Of a stretch of DNA of 53,606 nucleotides, positions 38,701 through 48,693 are shown one piece after another. The first letter of the stretch is position 1. Every line of letters starts with the position of its first letter. This stretch comes from a virus. The notes under the pieces are model-generated. The model ran no database searches, had not been told where the DNA came from, and saw only the letters and a list, made by a program, of their open reading frames with translations. The translations under genes were made by a program, and so were the position numbers. The DNA lies in IMG/VR virus record IMGVR_UViG_3300013212_000047, positions 1-53,606 of that record; one strand, written 5' to 3'.

Positions 38701-41700
38701 ATGGTGTATTCATGTTCGCAACAACAGGTGCGTCTCGCCATTCACCATCAACGTTAATGACTGCTTTACCAGTAAGCATATTAACTTTGACGGTTCCCTT
38801 TGGATTGTCAGTTGTACCCTTGGACTTTACAAACGTGACAGTCTGCGGATCGTCAACGCGCATCTCAGGAAGAAGGAAGCGTCGGTATTCACCACGTCCA
38901 GTATCAGCGCTAAGTTGCCAAATCTCTGATACAGCCCTGGAAGCTTCAACTAGACTAACTGACAAACGACTACGTAGATACGTTTCAATATTGGTGATCT
39001 CAACCTCATCTTTGAATCTATGTGGTGCGTCAATTTCTTTTATACGGTTAGCAATTATCTTCTTTACGGCTCGATCTAAAACATCGGCAGGATGCATCTC
39101 ATTTAGATCTCGATGCCAAATACCAGACCGATCTCCGACTACTCCCCCGATAACATTACGCACAGCATCAATTGCTTTCCTGATCTCTTCAGGGAAGTGC
39201 TCAACTCTAACCTTCCTGTCAGAACCAAGAGAATTAAGGAAGTGTGTCACGTAACTACTTGGGTCAAAGAATGCTCGCATTGTTTGCATAGGTAACAAGC
39301 GATCAGCTACAGGTAACAACGGGGAGTAAAGTGCAACAGGCTTGCCAGTTGCAACATGCTCAAGCACTTTGCCAAACACTTCGCCAAATGTCTTAGCATC
39401 ACCAAGGTAGTCAGGTTTCAAGAACTTAGCCACTTCACCATTGTTTGCAAGTTGCTTGACGACGTAGTCGCCATCGAGGTTATTCCAGACATGCGTAGCG
39501 TAAGCGTACAACTGATCTATTCCTGATGCAGTAGTGCTACCTGACTGAGTACTAACCCTGGACACGTCATACGTGCCGTCAGCTTGTTTAAACCTAGACA
39601 TCAAATACGCTATGCGCTTTATGTTGTTCTTCTCACTAATGTTGTCATACGACAAATCAGTCCCTGTTCTTGGCCTTGCCAATTCAGCTTCTACCTGTTC
39701 AGCTGTATATCCAAGGTCATTGTTTATGTAGCGTTTAATAGCGTTAATGATCTCTGGACGTTTCAAGATTTGAGCGTACTTGACATCATTTGATGCACCA
39801 TCATAAGCAGGACTAGCCTGGATGTATGAATAGATATCAAATCCCAATACATCTTGTGAATCTCTACCTCTAGACATACCACTCGATATGACACGCTCAC
39901 CACGTCCTGCGTCACGATAATCAAATCGACGTACGTTATCCGAAACAATGATATTGCGATTAGGAACACCAAGTGTTTTAGCTAGGTCAATATTAGCTTC
40001 AATAGACTTCTGTGACATTCCAGGGTAAATGATGTAGATAGGTTGACCTGCAACACGGTTAGCTGGAGTATTTGCCTTATATGCATCAATATTGGTGTAC
40101 TTGAAGTCGTCGTCAAGCTCATCACCTGCATCATCATCGTCGCCACCTGAATCGTCAAGATCACGTTGAGTTTCATCACTGAATCCATCAAACGCTTCAG
40201 GTGCTGCCTCGCGCATAGCTTCGTCAGTACGTGTGTAATAAGCCCCAAGATAGTCACTTAGTACTGACAGCATCTCAGGATTAAGGCCATTTGTATAACC
40301 TCCGTACTTAACGATCTTGTCTTTTGTAATTTGCGACACATCCCCGGATGCATCTTTGACGACAACTACATTTGGAGGCAATGCCCCATACTTATCCTTG
40401 TTACGCTCATACGAGTCCATGTCTGTAGTAGAGGTGACGTTTACGGTAACTAGTGCATCTTTACCATCTGCACCTTTGATGACAAGTTGCGTACCCTTGT
40501 ACAGTTTACTTTGGCCGTCGTATGGCGCCTGCCATTCAACAAGCTGCTTATTGTCAATGAATCTACGTGTTACGTTTTGAACTGTTGCATTCAAGTAAGA
40601 TGACGAATCACGCCAAAACGTTGCAATGTCCTTGTTTGGTTTACGGAATTGCGCTTTGTTGGTTTCGCGATTATAACCACGGAATATCCTAGGCATTGAG
40701 TTGTTGCGAATACTAGCTATGAGCATTCCTACAACTTCTTCTTCTACGGATGCAGGCACATTGTCAAAATCAATGTTCATGTTTTTGATGTTGGAACGCA
40801 GCCCTAGATAGAATTTCTTACGTTCATCTGGAGTCATGCCACGTAGCAACGCATGAAATACTTCATGCATACCATCTTCTACACTACGTGCGGATAAACC
40901 AACAATAACACTGGATGACATACCTTCTGCAGCAGCTCGTTTAAAGACAAGGGCATTAGCCATAGCATCCAATGCTGGTGCATTGCGCAATAAAGCAAAC
41001 GATGCCAATCGTTCTGAATAGAACTTGCGCATGTAGAACGCGACACTTTTAGCAGCATCGTTATCTGTAGACAAGATAGATCTAGTTACCCCATCTTCAA
41101 TTATGTTACCTTCTTCATCGTAAACATCAGCCGTTTCATCTTCACGACGTTTAGTCTCTAAGTCTGACGCAGAACCAGTAATCCTAGACTTCCGAATATT
41201 TAACTGCCGCATCGCCCAGGCACGTGCAAAATGATCAACGATACCACCAAAAGCACTAGCGCCTTCAGGGCTAAAGTTGTATTGCTCAATCATGACTGTC
41301 TCAAACTGATTACGGTTTCTAACAGTCGTAGCGTCAACCTCAACACGATTACCGTAAAGTTCGGTGGTAATTGTCTCGATTTGACGACTATTGTTTATGT
41401 CACCATATTCAACTCTTAGAGGCCGTGATTCCGAAGCGGTTCGTCGGGTTCGTGAACGCCCAGTAGCACCACCATCGCGGTTATATGCAGCGTTTACCGC
41501 AGCCTTACGTGCTTCCTCAAGCTGTTCTTTTAATGCATCTAATTCAGCTTGTATTGCAGCAACTGTGTCTGCATATTCCTGTTCACGTCGCTGTCGTTCA
41601 GCTTCAATAGCAGCTAATTGCTCATCAATAACGCGCTGTTGTTCAGCACTAATAGCTCGACCAGATCCAATCTCATTTAGACGTTCTGTAAGCGTAGTCA

Positions 41701-44700
41701 TGTTCTGCGTAAGCAGGCTAATTGCTTCTTCTACAGCAGCGGTATTCGATGCATTCTGTGGAGTGCCGTTAGTAATGATTGTCCGCAGATTCTGCATCTG
41801 CGTTTCGTACTCTCTTGCCTGGCGCTCCAACTCACGCTGCAATGTCTCTGCAGCCTGGCGTTGTTGCTCTGTAGCCGCTCTTTGTGCTTCAGTTGTTGCA
41901 CGATTCATATCAGCCCGTAGCTGATTCATTTCACGCTGCAATGCCTGTTGTGCAGTACGTGCTTCCTGCTTGTCCTTATTAGCTTGTTCCTGCAGATCAG
42001 CTAGTCTCTGTCGCGCTTCATTGAGACGGGTAGTGTTTTCGACCTTAAGGCGTTCCACCTCAACTTCTGCTGCGCGTAGCTCAGCATTTTGTTGTTGAGT
42101 TCGGCGACGGAGTTCGAGGTTTGCATCAAATCGTCGGGCTGCTTCGGCTCTATCACGCTCTCGTTCAGCTTCCCGTTTAACTCTTTCTTCTTCACGAGCG
42201 GCAAGCCTTTCGGCTGCCTTAGCTTCACGCTCATCTGCTTTACGCTTCTTTTCAAGATCGGCTGCTGATGGTGCTTCAATATTAGCTGTTGCCAACCAAT
42301 TGGCGTCACGAATATTTTGACCAGTCGCGTACTGAACAGTACGTTGAATAGCTGTATTGACGGCAACACGGCGATCAGTGCCAGCTGCTGGCGTGTATAC
42401 CGCTTCAGGTGTTCTTGCAGGATCAAATCCATCGACAGCATTATGTACATCAAATGATCCATCAGGCTGTGCAATGATTACGTACTCTGTCTCAAACGCA
42501 CGTTTAGGCGCACCCTTACCATCTAGTTCTGTAAGCTTGACACGAAGTCCAAGATGACCGTCTTCTGTCCTATAAATAGTTCCATCTACATTGCTATATC
42601 GTGTACGCGCAACGAAAGATTGAGACGTTGAAGCTTCAGTCCCAGCTAGAGTATCTCTAGCTGAAAACATAACCTCTGGCAAATCTTCGGTTTCAGCTTC
42701 AGTGCCGGCTTCAGGTGCTAATGGTTCACCTTCAGTTTCAGCTTCAGTGCCGGCTTCAGGTGCTAATGGTTCACCTTCAGTTTCAGCATCTACTTTACCT
42801 TCAGGTGTAGACAGGTCGAACCGATCAAGTAAAGACGAAAAGTCAATAGTATCCAGAGCAGATGTTAACGATGTACCGAGACGAGTACGTGTAGTGGATG
42901 ACAGTTCAATAATGTCAACACGATCAGCTGTAATACCAGCTGCTGCTGCAATATCACCTGTATCTTCGCCGTCAACAGTACCAATGGTTCCGTCACCGTC
43001 TACATCTTCACCTATCGCTGATTCAGCTGATCCAGGAGTAATATCATTACCTAAGTGATCGCCAACAATTTGACTATTTTGTACAACAAACGCACTCTTG
43101 GTTGGGTGATCGACAAGTCTTACAAAATAACCCCTATTGCCCTTACCAACAACGATTGCTACAGCACGTCCAAATTCTTTAGTCTGTACATCAATAACAT
43201 CTGCGCGACTGAAACGGTCATCTGCAGGTTCAAATTTTAGATCACCTTCAATATCCTTTGCTACATTAGCTCGGTAAATTTCAAGTAATGCATTGCGCTT
43301 TGCCGGGTCTTCCTCAGACTTATATGCATCCCACTCAGCGGATCTAGCACTGCGCCCACGACGAAGTAATCGCATCTGGTCATCTGTAAGTTCAACGACT
43401 TCTGCATTACCAGCACCTGATGCATCAGCAAACCGCCATTGATTAGGCCCAATACGTTGCTTTGGAGAAAGTTCAGCTAACGATGAAGGAAGGTCTTCAT
43501 CACGCACCATTCCGCGCACATATGGTTTCCCAGCATCATCTGGGTTAATCTGGGATTCATTTAAACGAATGTGAGTACCATCAGGCAACGATACTACATA
43601 CATGCCTTGACGGTCGTTACCAACCTGTTTTACAACGCGACCTGGAAACAGGGGTAGATCGTTTGATAGCAGTATCTTGTCCTTGAATATGCGTGTGTCT
43701 GCATTGTCAAAAACATTTGGGTCAAAATTAGCTGGCTTAGCATTAGGGGTCACACCTTGTGCTGTAAGGACTTCACCTACACGCTTACGGATTTGCGCAT
43801 TACCAATTGATGTAAGAGGTACAACTTGAACACGGCTGCGTCCATCACGATTTACGTCACGTACAACAATTCCAGCATCACGACTGATACCAATTACATT
43901 ACGTGTTATCCCACTTCGGCTATCGGTGTATGAGATTACAGGTTGACGTTTGAATAGATACATCACAGTTTGAAGGCGCTCGGCTGCAGAAGCAGATCTA
44001 CGTCCTTCAAGTGGAAATTCGTTATCTACATAAATGTTAGCTTTACGTGCCTTAGGGTTATATAGCGCGTACTCAGCACCACGAAGAATAGGTCGCCCAT
44101 ACTCATCTGTATCGCCGGTCAGCTTTCCTCCTAGGTTTAATCGTATAAAACCATCTCCGGCCTCTGATGGAATACTTTCAGCCATAGGCGCTTTAGCTGC
44201 CCTAGATTCAAGTATATTGTCACGTCTTTCGGCTAGCTTACTAGCAAGATAACGCGGATCCATCGCTTTATCGGCTAAGCGGAAAGCTTCTTTACCAAGC
44301 GCTGTTTCACCACCAAGCAAGGCACCAGTTAAACCATCACCAATAATTTGCCATGGAGAATAACCATCTCCACCAGCAGCCCTATTACGTTCGGACTGCA
44401 TGTAAGATTCGTACATGCCTTGTGCTGCTTCAATAGATCGGTCACCAAGATCACTTACTGTCTTATTTACACCAGTGTTCTTGAGCGCGCGTGTACCTTT
44501 TTTAGACAACTGGTCAACAGCAGCTTTTACACCAACGCCTGGTATCTTTAGTGTTGGCTTGAAGAATGCAAGGTCACCAGCAAGTGAACCCAATCGGCTG
44601 GCAAGCGGGTATTCATAAGCGTTAGTCTGGCGAAATTCTGTTCTAGCTGCATCTGCTGCAGAACCGAGCAGAGTACCAAAGGCCTTGTTGTTAATAGTCT

Positions 44701-45580
44701 CGTTGATAGATGTACCAAGTGTGCCTCCACCAGCTGAACCTAACAGTCGCCCAGCAAGTATCCCAACGCCCCTATACTTCTTAGGAGCCAACGCTCCCAA
44801 AGCTACGCCAATACGCGAACCGCCTGAGCCACCAATGATAGTGCCTGGCATAGTGGAAAGTCGCTCTTGAAAACCAGATCCAAAGGCAGCTCCAGCATCT
44901 TGAAGTGGTTCTTCACCTTGTTGATATGCTGCTTCTGCACCAATGCCGCCGGCATTTGTAAGCTTGTCAATCGCAGCTTCAACAGGTTTATAAAAACCCT
45001 GGGCCATACCAGCAGCGATTTGTGGAGCTTGTTTGAAACCTATGCCAAGATCACGAAGTGTGTAATTACCTGACGCTACATCAAAGTCAGTGCCACCAAT
45101 AAACGCAGCACCTTCCGGCGCACGACCACGACTAGCAGGGCCAAAACGCTGGACGTCAGATCGGTCGTACCCTAATTTACCTAAGTACTTTTCTTCATCA
45201 GCTTGAATCTGCGGTATCTGTTCACCGAGATATTGTTTGTAAGCTTGACGCTTACCTTGGATAGATTCAGCTGATAGGTCTGGGCGATACTCATTTTCAG
45301 GAGTAAAGTACTGCCGCTTCTCTTCATCATTAGCAAGCACCAAAGCTCGCTCTGCTTTAAACGTTGCGAGCTGTTGGCGTGTACCTTGATCTACAAGACC
45401 ATCTTTATATAAACCGTCAACGGTATTTTTGAAATCACGGGAAAACAGAACTCTGTCATACCGTGAAGCATTTGCTATGTAATTTAATGCACCATCTTTG
45501 GTAGTAAGGTCAGGCTGACTATATACCAAGTTATTGATAGCATTTGCACGTTGATCTTCCGTTGGACGTCCTATACGCAT
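35738..45580 (-). CDS. Giant polyvalent virion protein with metallopeptidase and ART-like regions
   Basis: 3,280 residues. In order: Gly-rich hydrophobic segments (about 230-460); an acidic repeat TEGEPLAPEAGTEAE twice (about 930-965) from a 45-base DNA duplication; a very long coiled coil rich in Arg, Glu, Gln (about 1105-1360); zinc-peptidase motif HEVFH at 1572-1576 (MHEVFHALLRGM); an acidic linker; a region at about 2530-2700 with YYVRMDNPVVIDMGGRG and DGIMLLNV that resembles ADP-ribosyltransferase-like polyvalent domains; and a C-terminal domain with KVLFTAPRWLLSRMF and a hydrophobic helix near 3046, as in other phage polyvalent proteins. Such proteins enter the host with DNA and may disarm defences. 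No RNA-polymerase motifs seen. Confidence 0.85.
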   Translation of the reverse strand: MRIGRPTEDQRANAINNLVYSQPDLTTKDGALNYIANASRYDRVLFSRDFKNTVDGLYKDGLVDQGTRQQLATFKAERALVLANDEEKRQYFTPENEYRPDLSAESIQGKRQAYKQYLGEQIPQIQADEEKYLGKLGYDRSDVQRFGPASRGRAPEGAAFIGGTDFDVASGNYTLRDLGIGFKQAPQIAAGMAQGFYKPVEAAIDKLTNAGGIGAEAAYQQGEEPLQDAGAAFGSGFQERLSTMPGTIIGGSGGSRIGVALGALAPKKYRGVGILAGRLLGSAGGGTLGTSINETINNKAFGTLLGSAADAARTEFRQTNAYEYPLASRLGSLAGDLAFFKPTLKIPGVGVKAAVDQLSKKGTRALKNTGVNKTVSDLGDRSIEAAQGMYESYMQSERNRAAGGDGYSPWQIIGDGLTGALLGGETALGKEAFRLADKAMDPRYLASKLAERRDNILESRAAKAPMAESIPSEAGDGFIRLNLGGKLTGDTDEYGRPILRGAEYALYNPKARKANIYVDNEFPLEGRRSASAAERLQTVMYLFKRQPVISYTDSRSGITRNVIGISRDAGIVVRDVNRDGRSRVQVVPLTSIGNAQIRKRVGEVLTAQGVTPNAKPANFDPNVFDNADTRIFKDKILLSNDLPLFPGRVVKQVGNDRQGMYVVSLPDGTHIRLNESQINPDDAGKPYVRGMVRDEDLPSSLAELSPKQRIGPNQWRFADASGAGNAEVVELTDDQMRLLRRGRSARSAEWDAYKSEEDPAKRNALLEIYRANVAKDIEGDLKFEPADDRFSRADVIDVQTKEFGRAVAIVVGKGNRGYFVRLVDHPTKSAFVVQNSQIVGDHLGNDITPGSAESAIGEDVDGDGTIGTVDGEDTGDIAAAAGITADRVDIIELSSTTRTRLGTSLTSALDTIDFSSLLDRFDLSTPEGKVDAETEGEPLAPEAGTEAETEGEPLAPEAGTEAETEDLPEVMFSARDTLAGTEASTSQSFVARTRYSNVDGTIYRTEDGHLGLRVKLTELDGKGAPKRAFETEYVIIAQPDGSFDVHNAVDGFDPARTPEAVYTPAAGTDRRVAVNTAIQRTVQYATGQNIRDANWLATANIEAPSAADLEKKRKADEREAKAAERLAAREEERVKREAERERDRAEAARRFDANLELRRRTQQQNAELRAAEVEVERLKVENTTRLNEARQRLADLQEQANKDKQEARTAQQALQREMNQLRADMNRATTEAQRAATEQQRQAAETLQRELERQAREYETQMQNLRTIITNGTPQNASNTAAVEEAISLLTQNMTTLTERLNEIGSGRAISAEQQRVIDEQLAAIEAERQRREQEYADTVAAIQAELDALKEQLEEARKAAVNAAYNRDGGATGRSRTRRTASESRPLRVEYGDINNSRQIETITTELYGNRVEVDATTVRNRNQFETVMIEQYNFSPEGASAFGGIVDHFARAWAMRQLNIRKSRITGSASDLETKRREDETADVYDEEGNIIEDGVTRSILSTDNDAAKSVAFYMRKFYSERLASFALLRNAPALDAMANALVFKRAAAEGMSSSVIVGLSARSVEDGMHEVFHALLRGMTPDERKKFYLGLRSNIKNMNIDFDNVPASVEEEVVGMLIASIRNNSMPRIFRGYNRETNKAQFRKPNKDIATFWRDSSSYLNATVQNVTRRFIDNKQLVEWQAPYDGQSKLYKGTQLVIKGADGKDALVTVNVTSTTDMDSYERNKDKYGALPPNVVVVKDASGDVSQITKDKIVKYGGYTNGLNPEMLSVLSDYLGAYYTRTDEAMREAAPEAFDGFSDETQRDLDDSGGDDDDAGDELDDDFKYTNIDAYKANTPANRVAGQPIYIIYPGMSQKSIEANIDLAKTLGVPNRNIIVSDNVRRFDYRDAGRGERVISSGMSRGRDSQDVLGFDIYSYIQASPAYDGASNDVKYAQILKRPEIINAIKRYINNDLGYTAEQVEAELARPRTGTDLSYDNISEKNNIKRIAYLMSRFKQADGTYDVSRVSTQSGSTTASGIDQLYAYATHVWNNLDGDYVVKQLANNGEVAKFLKPDYLGDAKTFGEVFGKVLEHVATGKPVALYSPLLPVADRLLPMQTMRAFFDPSSYVTHFLNSLGSDRKVRVEHFPEEIRKAIDAVRNVIGGVVGDRSGIWHRDLNEMHPADVLDRAVKKIIANRIKEIDAPHRFKDEVEITNIETYLRSRLSVSLVEASRAVSEIWQLSADTGRGEYRRFLLPEMRVDDPQTVTFVKSKGTTDNPKGTVKVNMLTGKAVINVDGEWRDAPVVANMNTPWGRTFNRQDLLNLNDILVPSRHWWTVAIINGISGTNERMASLDVPKSIMFSSRKPLINVETLDVVTDTTLGTDEVKSQVRKGYAELDKSGRIQTDADDKVVGAYDARGNASHTYHVYTNVLRMSPARAIAHYARTESPEFKRWSNGAPLIESVVSDDSRINVPLKDLSPTQTKAIRKHMSGQEILRKLDEMEDATVTDDDVAELIVAMDDYYRGERSPTHIKRVAEHVASDNTANRVYYAGISNELNSVAGTQAKSFMRDKMMYDRASVRPRTGKPIVSIGYVPGDGTARWLPSAHAYVMPSGVSKTSGFNNKPYYVRMDNPVVIDMGGRGIAAADVEALYKKHPTRDGIMLLNVKHSVGGNHELQNISIPRNSIAPLSLDKWNTADTKKKADRTGPVLSVMLSSRDELDIAHEVVRPPVKIAYDWGDVEPTASVTGKSERTASNKPVNVADMGGYIIDQMNDITRLTLSADFAFTTLQAGIILLTNPAVGFKALLAGMRGMMPNLQIELPNGQKVGYRKLGREQFHQYGNKLRDMDVYEEAREAELPLSMFEIDKRFDEVRERELYNLRLWNPEATVDDVRTTLMDIDELGTNDEWYMKNRLSGHLPGQGMFERYNILIHDTILLLQFDQMKKSLMAHGYEPGTEKYKVALRDSARILAVSVGDIKYSTNSVYDARASRVAKVLFTAPRWLLSRMFIDPAMNAVLSSSHMGFMRDIMGQDNPVFDLYKGDRAAAAIGKQMWGRLVGVWAFLMILSQMIRNFLPDDMDVETNIDRNIGRVRVGDFRMDAPAGVFDHYRLGYRLLSAAMLATPAEQKKSRETGSNVMYDTFADIHRELQYKASPLYNWAGSWFVSGRTPIGEPTFGKNEASAYFYENVIKPRLIEHNGGYAPWMDDVRFSNAVTERLPTGISQMMETFQAADEWEKNAGLYASVSTVLNNVGLKVELKPQQAIKAKKRTTNYYGDEDTPSVIKLLGQGRGSEIFRGTK

Positions 45581-45608
45581 ATCTCCATTCTACCGACTAG
45601 CGTAATAC

Positions 45609-47459
45609 TTATTTGGAAATACGAGTACGCCATCTATCTGCCCATTCAGCTGGATCAACTGTAACTGGCTTTGTAACCTTAGGTTGCTTTGGTGGCTGTG
45701 GAGTTGGAGGCTTGGGTGGCTCTGGCTTAGGAGGCCTTGGCGATGTTATCGGACTAGGCCCAGGCCTAGCGCCGCCACCAGTTACAGCTCGCGGAGCAAT
45801 TCCAGGCAACGCACCGGCTGAGTCTGGCCTTCCTTGAAATTCTGGAACATTACTTAAAAGGTAGTCTCCAGTTTCGTTAGCCATGTCTTCTTGATAACCA
45901 ACACCTTGCCCATACCGTACACCGTGGGTCGTCCCTGGCATTGCGTATGCAGATGGATTGTATGCACGTTTCGCACTTGCGTCGTATACACGTTTTGCAT
46001 CTGGATCATTTGGATACCGTTTTAGAAAATCAGTTGCTAATTTATGACCATAAATAGCGTTAGCACGAATTGCGTTTATCTCACCAACGTCACCAGTTTC
46101 AGCTGTAATCCAGTTGTAGTAGATACCAGCCATTCGTTCAGTCTCATTGACTGAATCTAGAATAGATTTACCTTGAATCTTCCTATCTTCAGGTTTAATG
46201 GCAACATTATTCATTAGGTCACTATAGGCTTTAGTACCCACCTGAATAGTAGTCCTAAAATTATTCATTGTGTCCATACCACGCTGAATAACACCCTGTA
46301 CGTTAGCATCTTTCTTGAAGTTAAATTCGTTACCACGTTGGTTAAGGTTGCCAGCCCAACGGGTCATTCGACCATCTTCCATCATCTGTGCAATTTGCAA
46401 ACGGTCTTGTGCAATCTGTGCTTTAAGTCCAGCAAACTGAGCTAGGTATGCTTTTGTTGCATCGCTAGCTTGCATCGAGACTATCTTTTGTTCAATCAAC
46501 CTGATGGAAGGATTCATCTTCTCAGTGATGTCTTTAGTTTTTGCTTTAGCTAGATCCACGCCAGCCAATGTCTTATCTACATTGGCGGATTTGATTGTAC
46601 CTAGACCGTACTTAGCTTTAGCAGGAACCAACCCTTCTTTAGGAGCGCGCTCACCATAAGCAACAACATCAGTAGGAGGAACAAATGGTTGACCACCTGA
46701 ACGCTTGTATGCAGGAGTAGATGGCATTTGCCATACAGCCTTCTGCATAGCACGATCTTCTTGATCTTTGCCTTGAATGTTTGGCGGCCCATAAATACCA
46801 GCCATTGAACTTTGCTGTGGAGACAAGTTCATGCGTTGACCAGTAAGGAAGTTACCAGTATTTCTATTTTGACCAAGAACAGCTTGCTGATTAGTAATCA
46901 ATGACGGGTCTGGCTCGTTCTTTATAGCTTCACTGTAAGGAAGTATTTGACCTACCATTCCGCCAGTTGGTTGTTGGATTTGTTCGCCCGGAACAAGACC
47001 CTTCTCCATGACGCCTTGCATAGGAGCGCCAGGCAATGCCAGCATTCCATCAATATCTTCGTCAGATAGGCCAAACTCTCTGCCTGGCCCGGCTCCAGCA
47101 ACACGTTTTAATACTTGTCGTGCAGTGTTAATAGCCGTGTATTGTTGATCTGGATCATCAGTTTCAAACGCTTGTTTGATGTAAGGTGCAATGATTGTAT
47201 TAGCTTGACCAAGCATAGAGTTGCGCATTAGTCCTTGCTGATACTTTGCTTGATCTTGATCAGCATTAGCTTTACGTAAAGATTCATCCTGCATGAATCC
47301 AAGCTTCAACGATTCAAGCGCATTGCGCTGCTTGTCAGACTTTACGCGCTGCATGTTCGTAAACATGGTCGAGCGCTCTCTTCGTCCTTGATTCAGAGCG
47401 TTGAGGTAACCGGTACCTAGACCAGTAAAGACTTTAGCCAAACCACTTGATACAGCCAT
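45609..47459 (-). CDS. Putative internal (ejected) virion protein
   Basis: 616 residues. A helical, Gln-rich N-terminal half (LAKVFTGLGTGYLNALNQG, MFTNMQRVKSDKQRNALESL), a mid-region with helices around IRLIEQKIVSMQASDATKAY and a proline-rich C-terminus (SPRPPKPEPPKPPTPQPPKQ). The layout resembles internal core proteins of podoviruses that form the ejection channel. It lies between another Gly/Ala-rich protein and the giant protein. No enzyme motif seen. Confidence 0.65.
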   Translation of the reverse strand: MAVSSGLAKVFTGLGTGYLNALNQGRRERSTMFTNMQRVKSDKQRNALESLKLGFMQDESLRKANADQDQAKYQQGLMRNSMLGQANTIIAPYIKQAFETDDPDQQYTAINTARQVLKRVAGAGPGREFGLSDEDIDGMLALPGAPMQGVMEKGLVPGEQIQQPTGGMVGQILPYSEAIKNEPDPSLITNQQAVLGQNRNTGNFLTGQRMNLSPQQSSMAGIYGPPNIQGKDQEDRAMQKAVWQMPSTPAYKRSGGQPFVPPTDVVAYGERAPKEGLVPAKAKYGLGTIKSANVDKTLAGVDLAKAKTKDITEKMNPSIRLIEQKIVSMQASDATKAYLAQFAGLKAQIAQDRLQIAQMMEDGRMTRWAGNLNQRGNEFNFKKDANVQGVIQRGMDTMNNFRTTIQVGTKAYSDLMNNVAIKPEDRKIQGKSILDSVNETERMAGIYYNWITAETGDVGEINAIRANAIYGHKLATDFLKRYPNDPDAKRVYDASAKRAYNPSAYAMPGTTHGVRYGQGVGYQEDMANETGDYLLSNVPEFQGRPDSAGALPGIAPRAVTGGGARPGPSPITSPRPPKPEPPKPPTPQPPKQPKVTKPVTVDPAEWADRWRTRISK

Positions 47460-47466
47460 ATTTCAC

Positions 47467-48693
47467 CTATAAACCGAGCGCAGGAACCCTTCGGTCAAGA
47501 ATTCTTCTCCTTGGGTCAAATAGTCCAGGGACTTGTGTTTGATATCCTAAATCAGGTCTAAATCCTGTTCTAGGAGCAGCTTGCACTTGTGGTGCAAAAC
47601 CACCTCCTCGTGGTGCAAGATCTCCAAAATAAGGATCTTGCATCATAGGGTCTTGGTTCATAAATCCATCCCCCATAGCCTTGATTTCGGAGCCATCACC
47701 GTACAGCTTCATCATGTCATTGAACTGCCCACGTGACTGTTCCATACCCATTGCCGTACCGGCCAGGTTAGCTATGCCGCCAAGAGCCATGGCCTCACGG
47801 TCACGATTGTTCTGAGATATCGAATCAGCACGAGCTTTTTCCTGTGCATTGAGGTTGTACATCTGCTGGTCAATACCCATCATTCCAGAGCGCCCTTGAT
47901 TAAACAGGTTTTGGCCACGTCCAATCTGGTTACCAATCATGCCTTGAAGCGCGTTGATGTACTGTGGTTGCATTGCAAGGTCTTGCTGGGCAAGTCCGTA
48001 CGCTCCTTGTGCAGATCCAGCTGCAAGTCCTTGTTGCACCTGTGCTGCGCGGCCTAGGAGGTTACCCCCGCCCATAAGGCCTGCAGCCCCACGTAGGCCG
48101 GCCATGGCCTTGTCAGCACCAGCTTGTGCAAACTGTGCAGCTTGCGCCTGCGCGCGCGTAGCGTAGTCACTAGATAGCCCACGGGATGATAGATCGTTTA
48201 GGCGCGATATCTGCGCTTCCATCATAGGGTTGTACTTGTCCAGCATCTGCTGGCCAGTACCCATATCAGCCCCGTAAGTACCACGCATGTTATTTAGGTT
48301 AGCTTTTGACTCACCCATAGCAAGCTCTTGTTGCGATGGGCCTTTTTTTCCACCACCGAACAATCGGCCAATACCGCCACTAATACCCTTCAGAAGGAAA
48401 GGTGCAGCTGCCATTGCTGCCATACCTAGTGGCCCACCGAGCGCACCTAGAGCCTGACCACCAAGTGCAGTTCCTAGGCCTTGCTTGAGTCCATACTTGA
48501 GTAGTTCATTCTTGGCTGTACCCATCAAAGAACCCGTAATGGCTTGGCGTGGATCTCCACCAGCAAGAATATTAAGGCCAGCCGTAACACCAGCTGAACC
48601 TAATGGGGATTTTGCAAATTTTCCTAGACGACCGTATGCGCCGTTGCCAGCACCATTCATACCGATATTTAGACCATCGTATCCGTTACTCAT
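47467..48693 (-). CDS. Gly/Ala-rich internal virion protein candidate
   Basis: 408 residues from the ATG overlapping the previous stop as TAATG. Contains long Gly/Ala/Met hydrophobic stretches (GQALGALGGPLGMAAMAAAP, FLLKGISGGIGRLFGGGKKG) followed by Gln/Ala-rich helices and a Pro/Arg tail. This is like small internal proteins that insert in the membrane during DNA entry. Family not recognised. Confidence 0.65.
   Translation of the reverse strand: MSNGYDGLNIGMNGAGNGAYGRLGKFAKSPLGSAGVTAGLNILAGGDPRQAITGSLMGTAKNELLKYGLKQGLGTALGGQALGALGGPLGMAAMAAAPFLLKGISGGIGRLFGGGKKGPSQQELAMGESKANLNNMRGTYGADMGTGQQMLDKYNPMMEAQISRLNDLSSRGLSSDYATRAQAQAAQFAQAGADKAMAGLRGAAGLMGGGNLLGRAAQVQQGLAAGSAQGAYGLAQQDLAMQPQYINALQGMIGNQIGRGQNLFNQGRSGMMGIDQQMYNLNAQEKARADSISQNNRDREAMALGGIANLAGTAMGMEQSRGQFNDMMKLYGDGSEIKAMGDGFMNQDPMMQDPYFGDLAPRGGGFAPQVQAAPRTGFRPDLGYQTQVPGLFDPRRRILDRRVPALGL

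Noticed and set aside
35738-45580. N4-type virion RNA polymerase
   Set aside because: Size and position fit and hairpins with GNA loops exist, but I could not find T7-like polymerase motifs in the right order or spacing; an isolated IHDT near residue 2913 is not enough.
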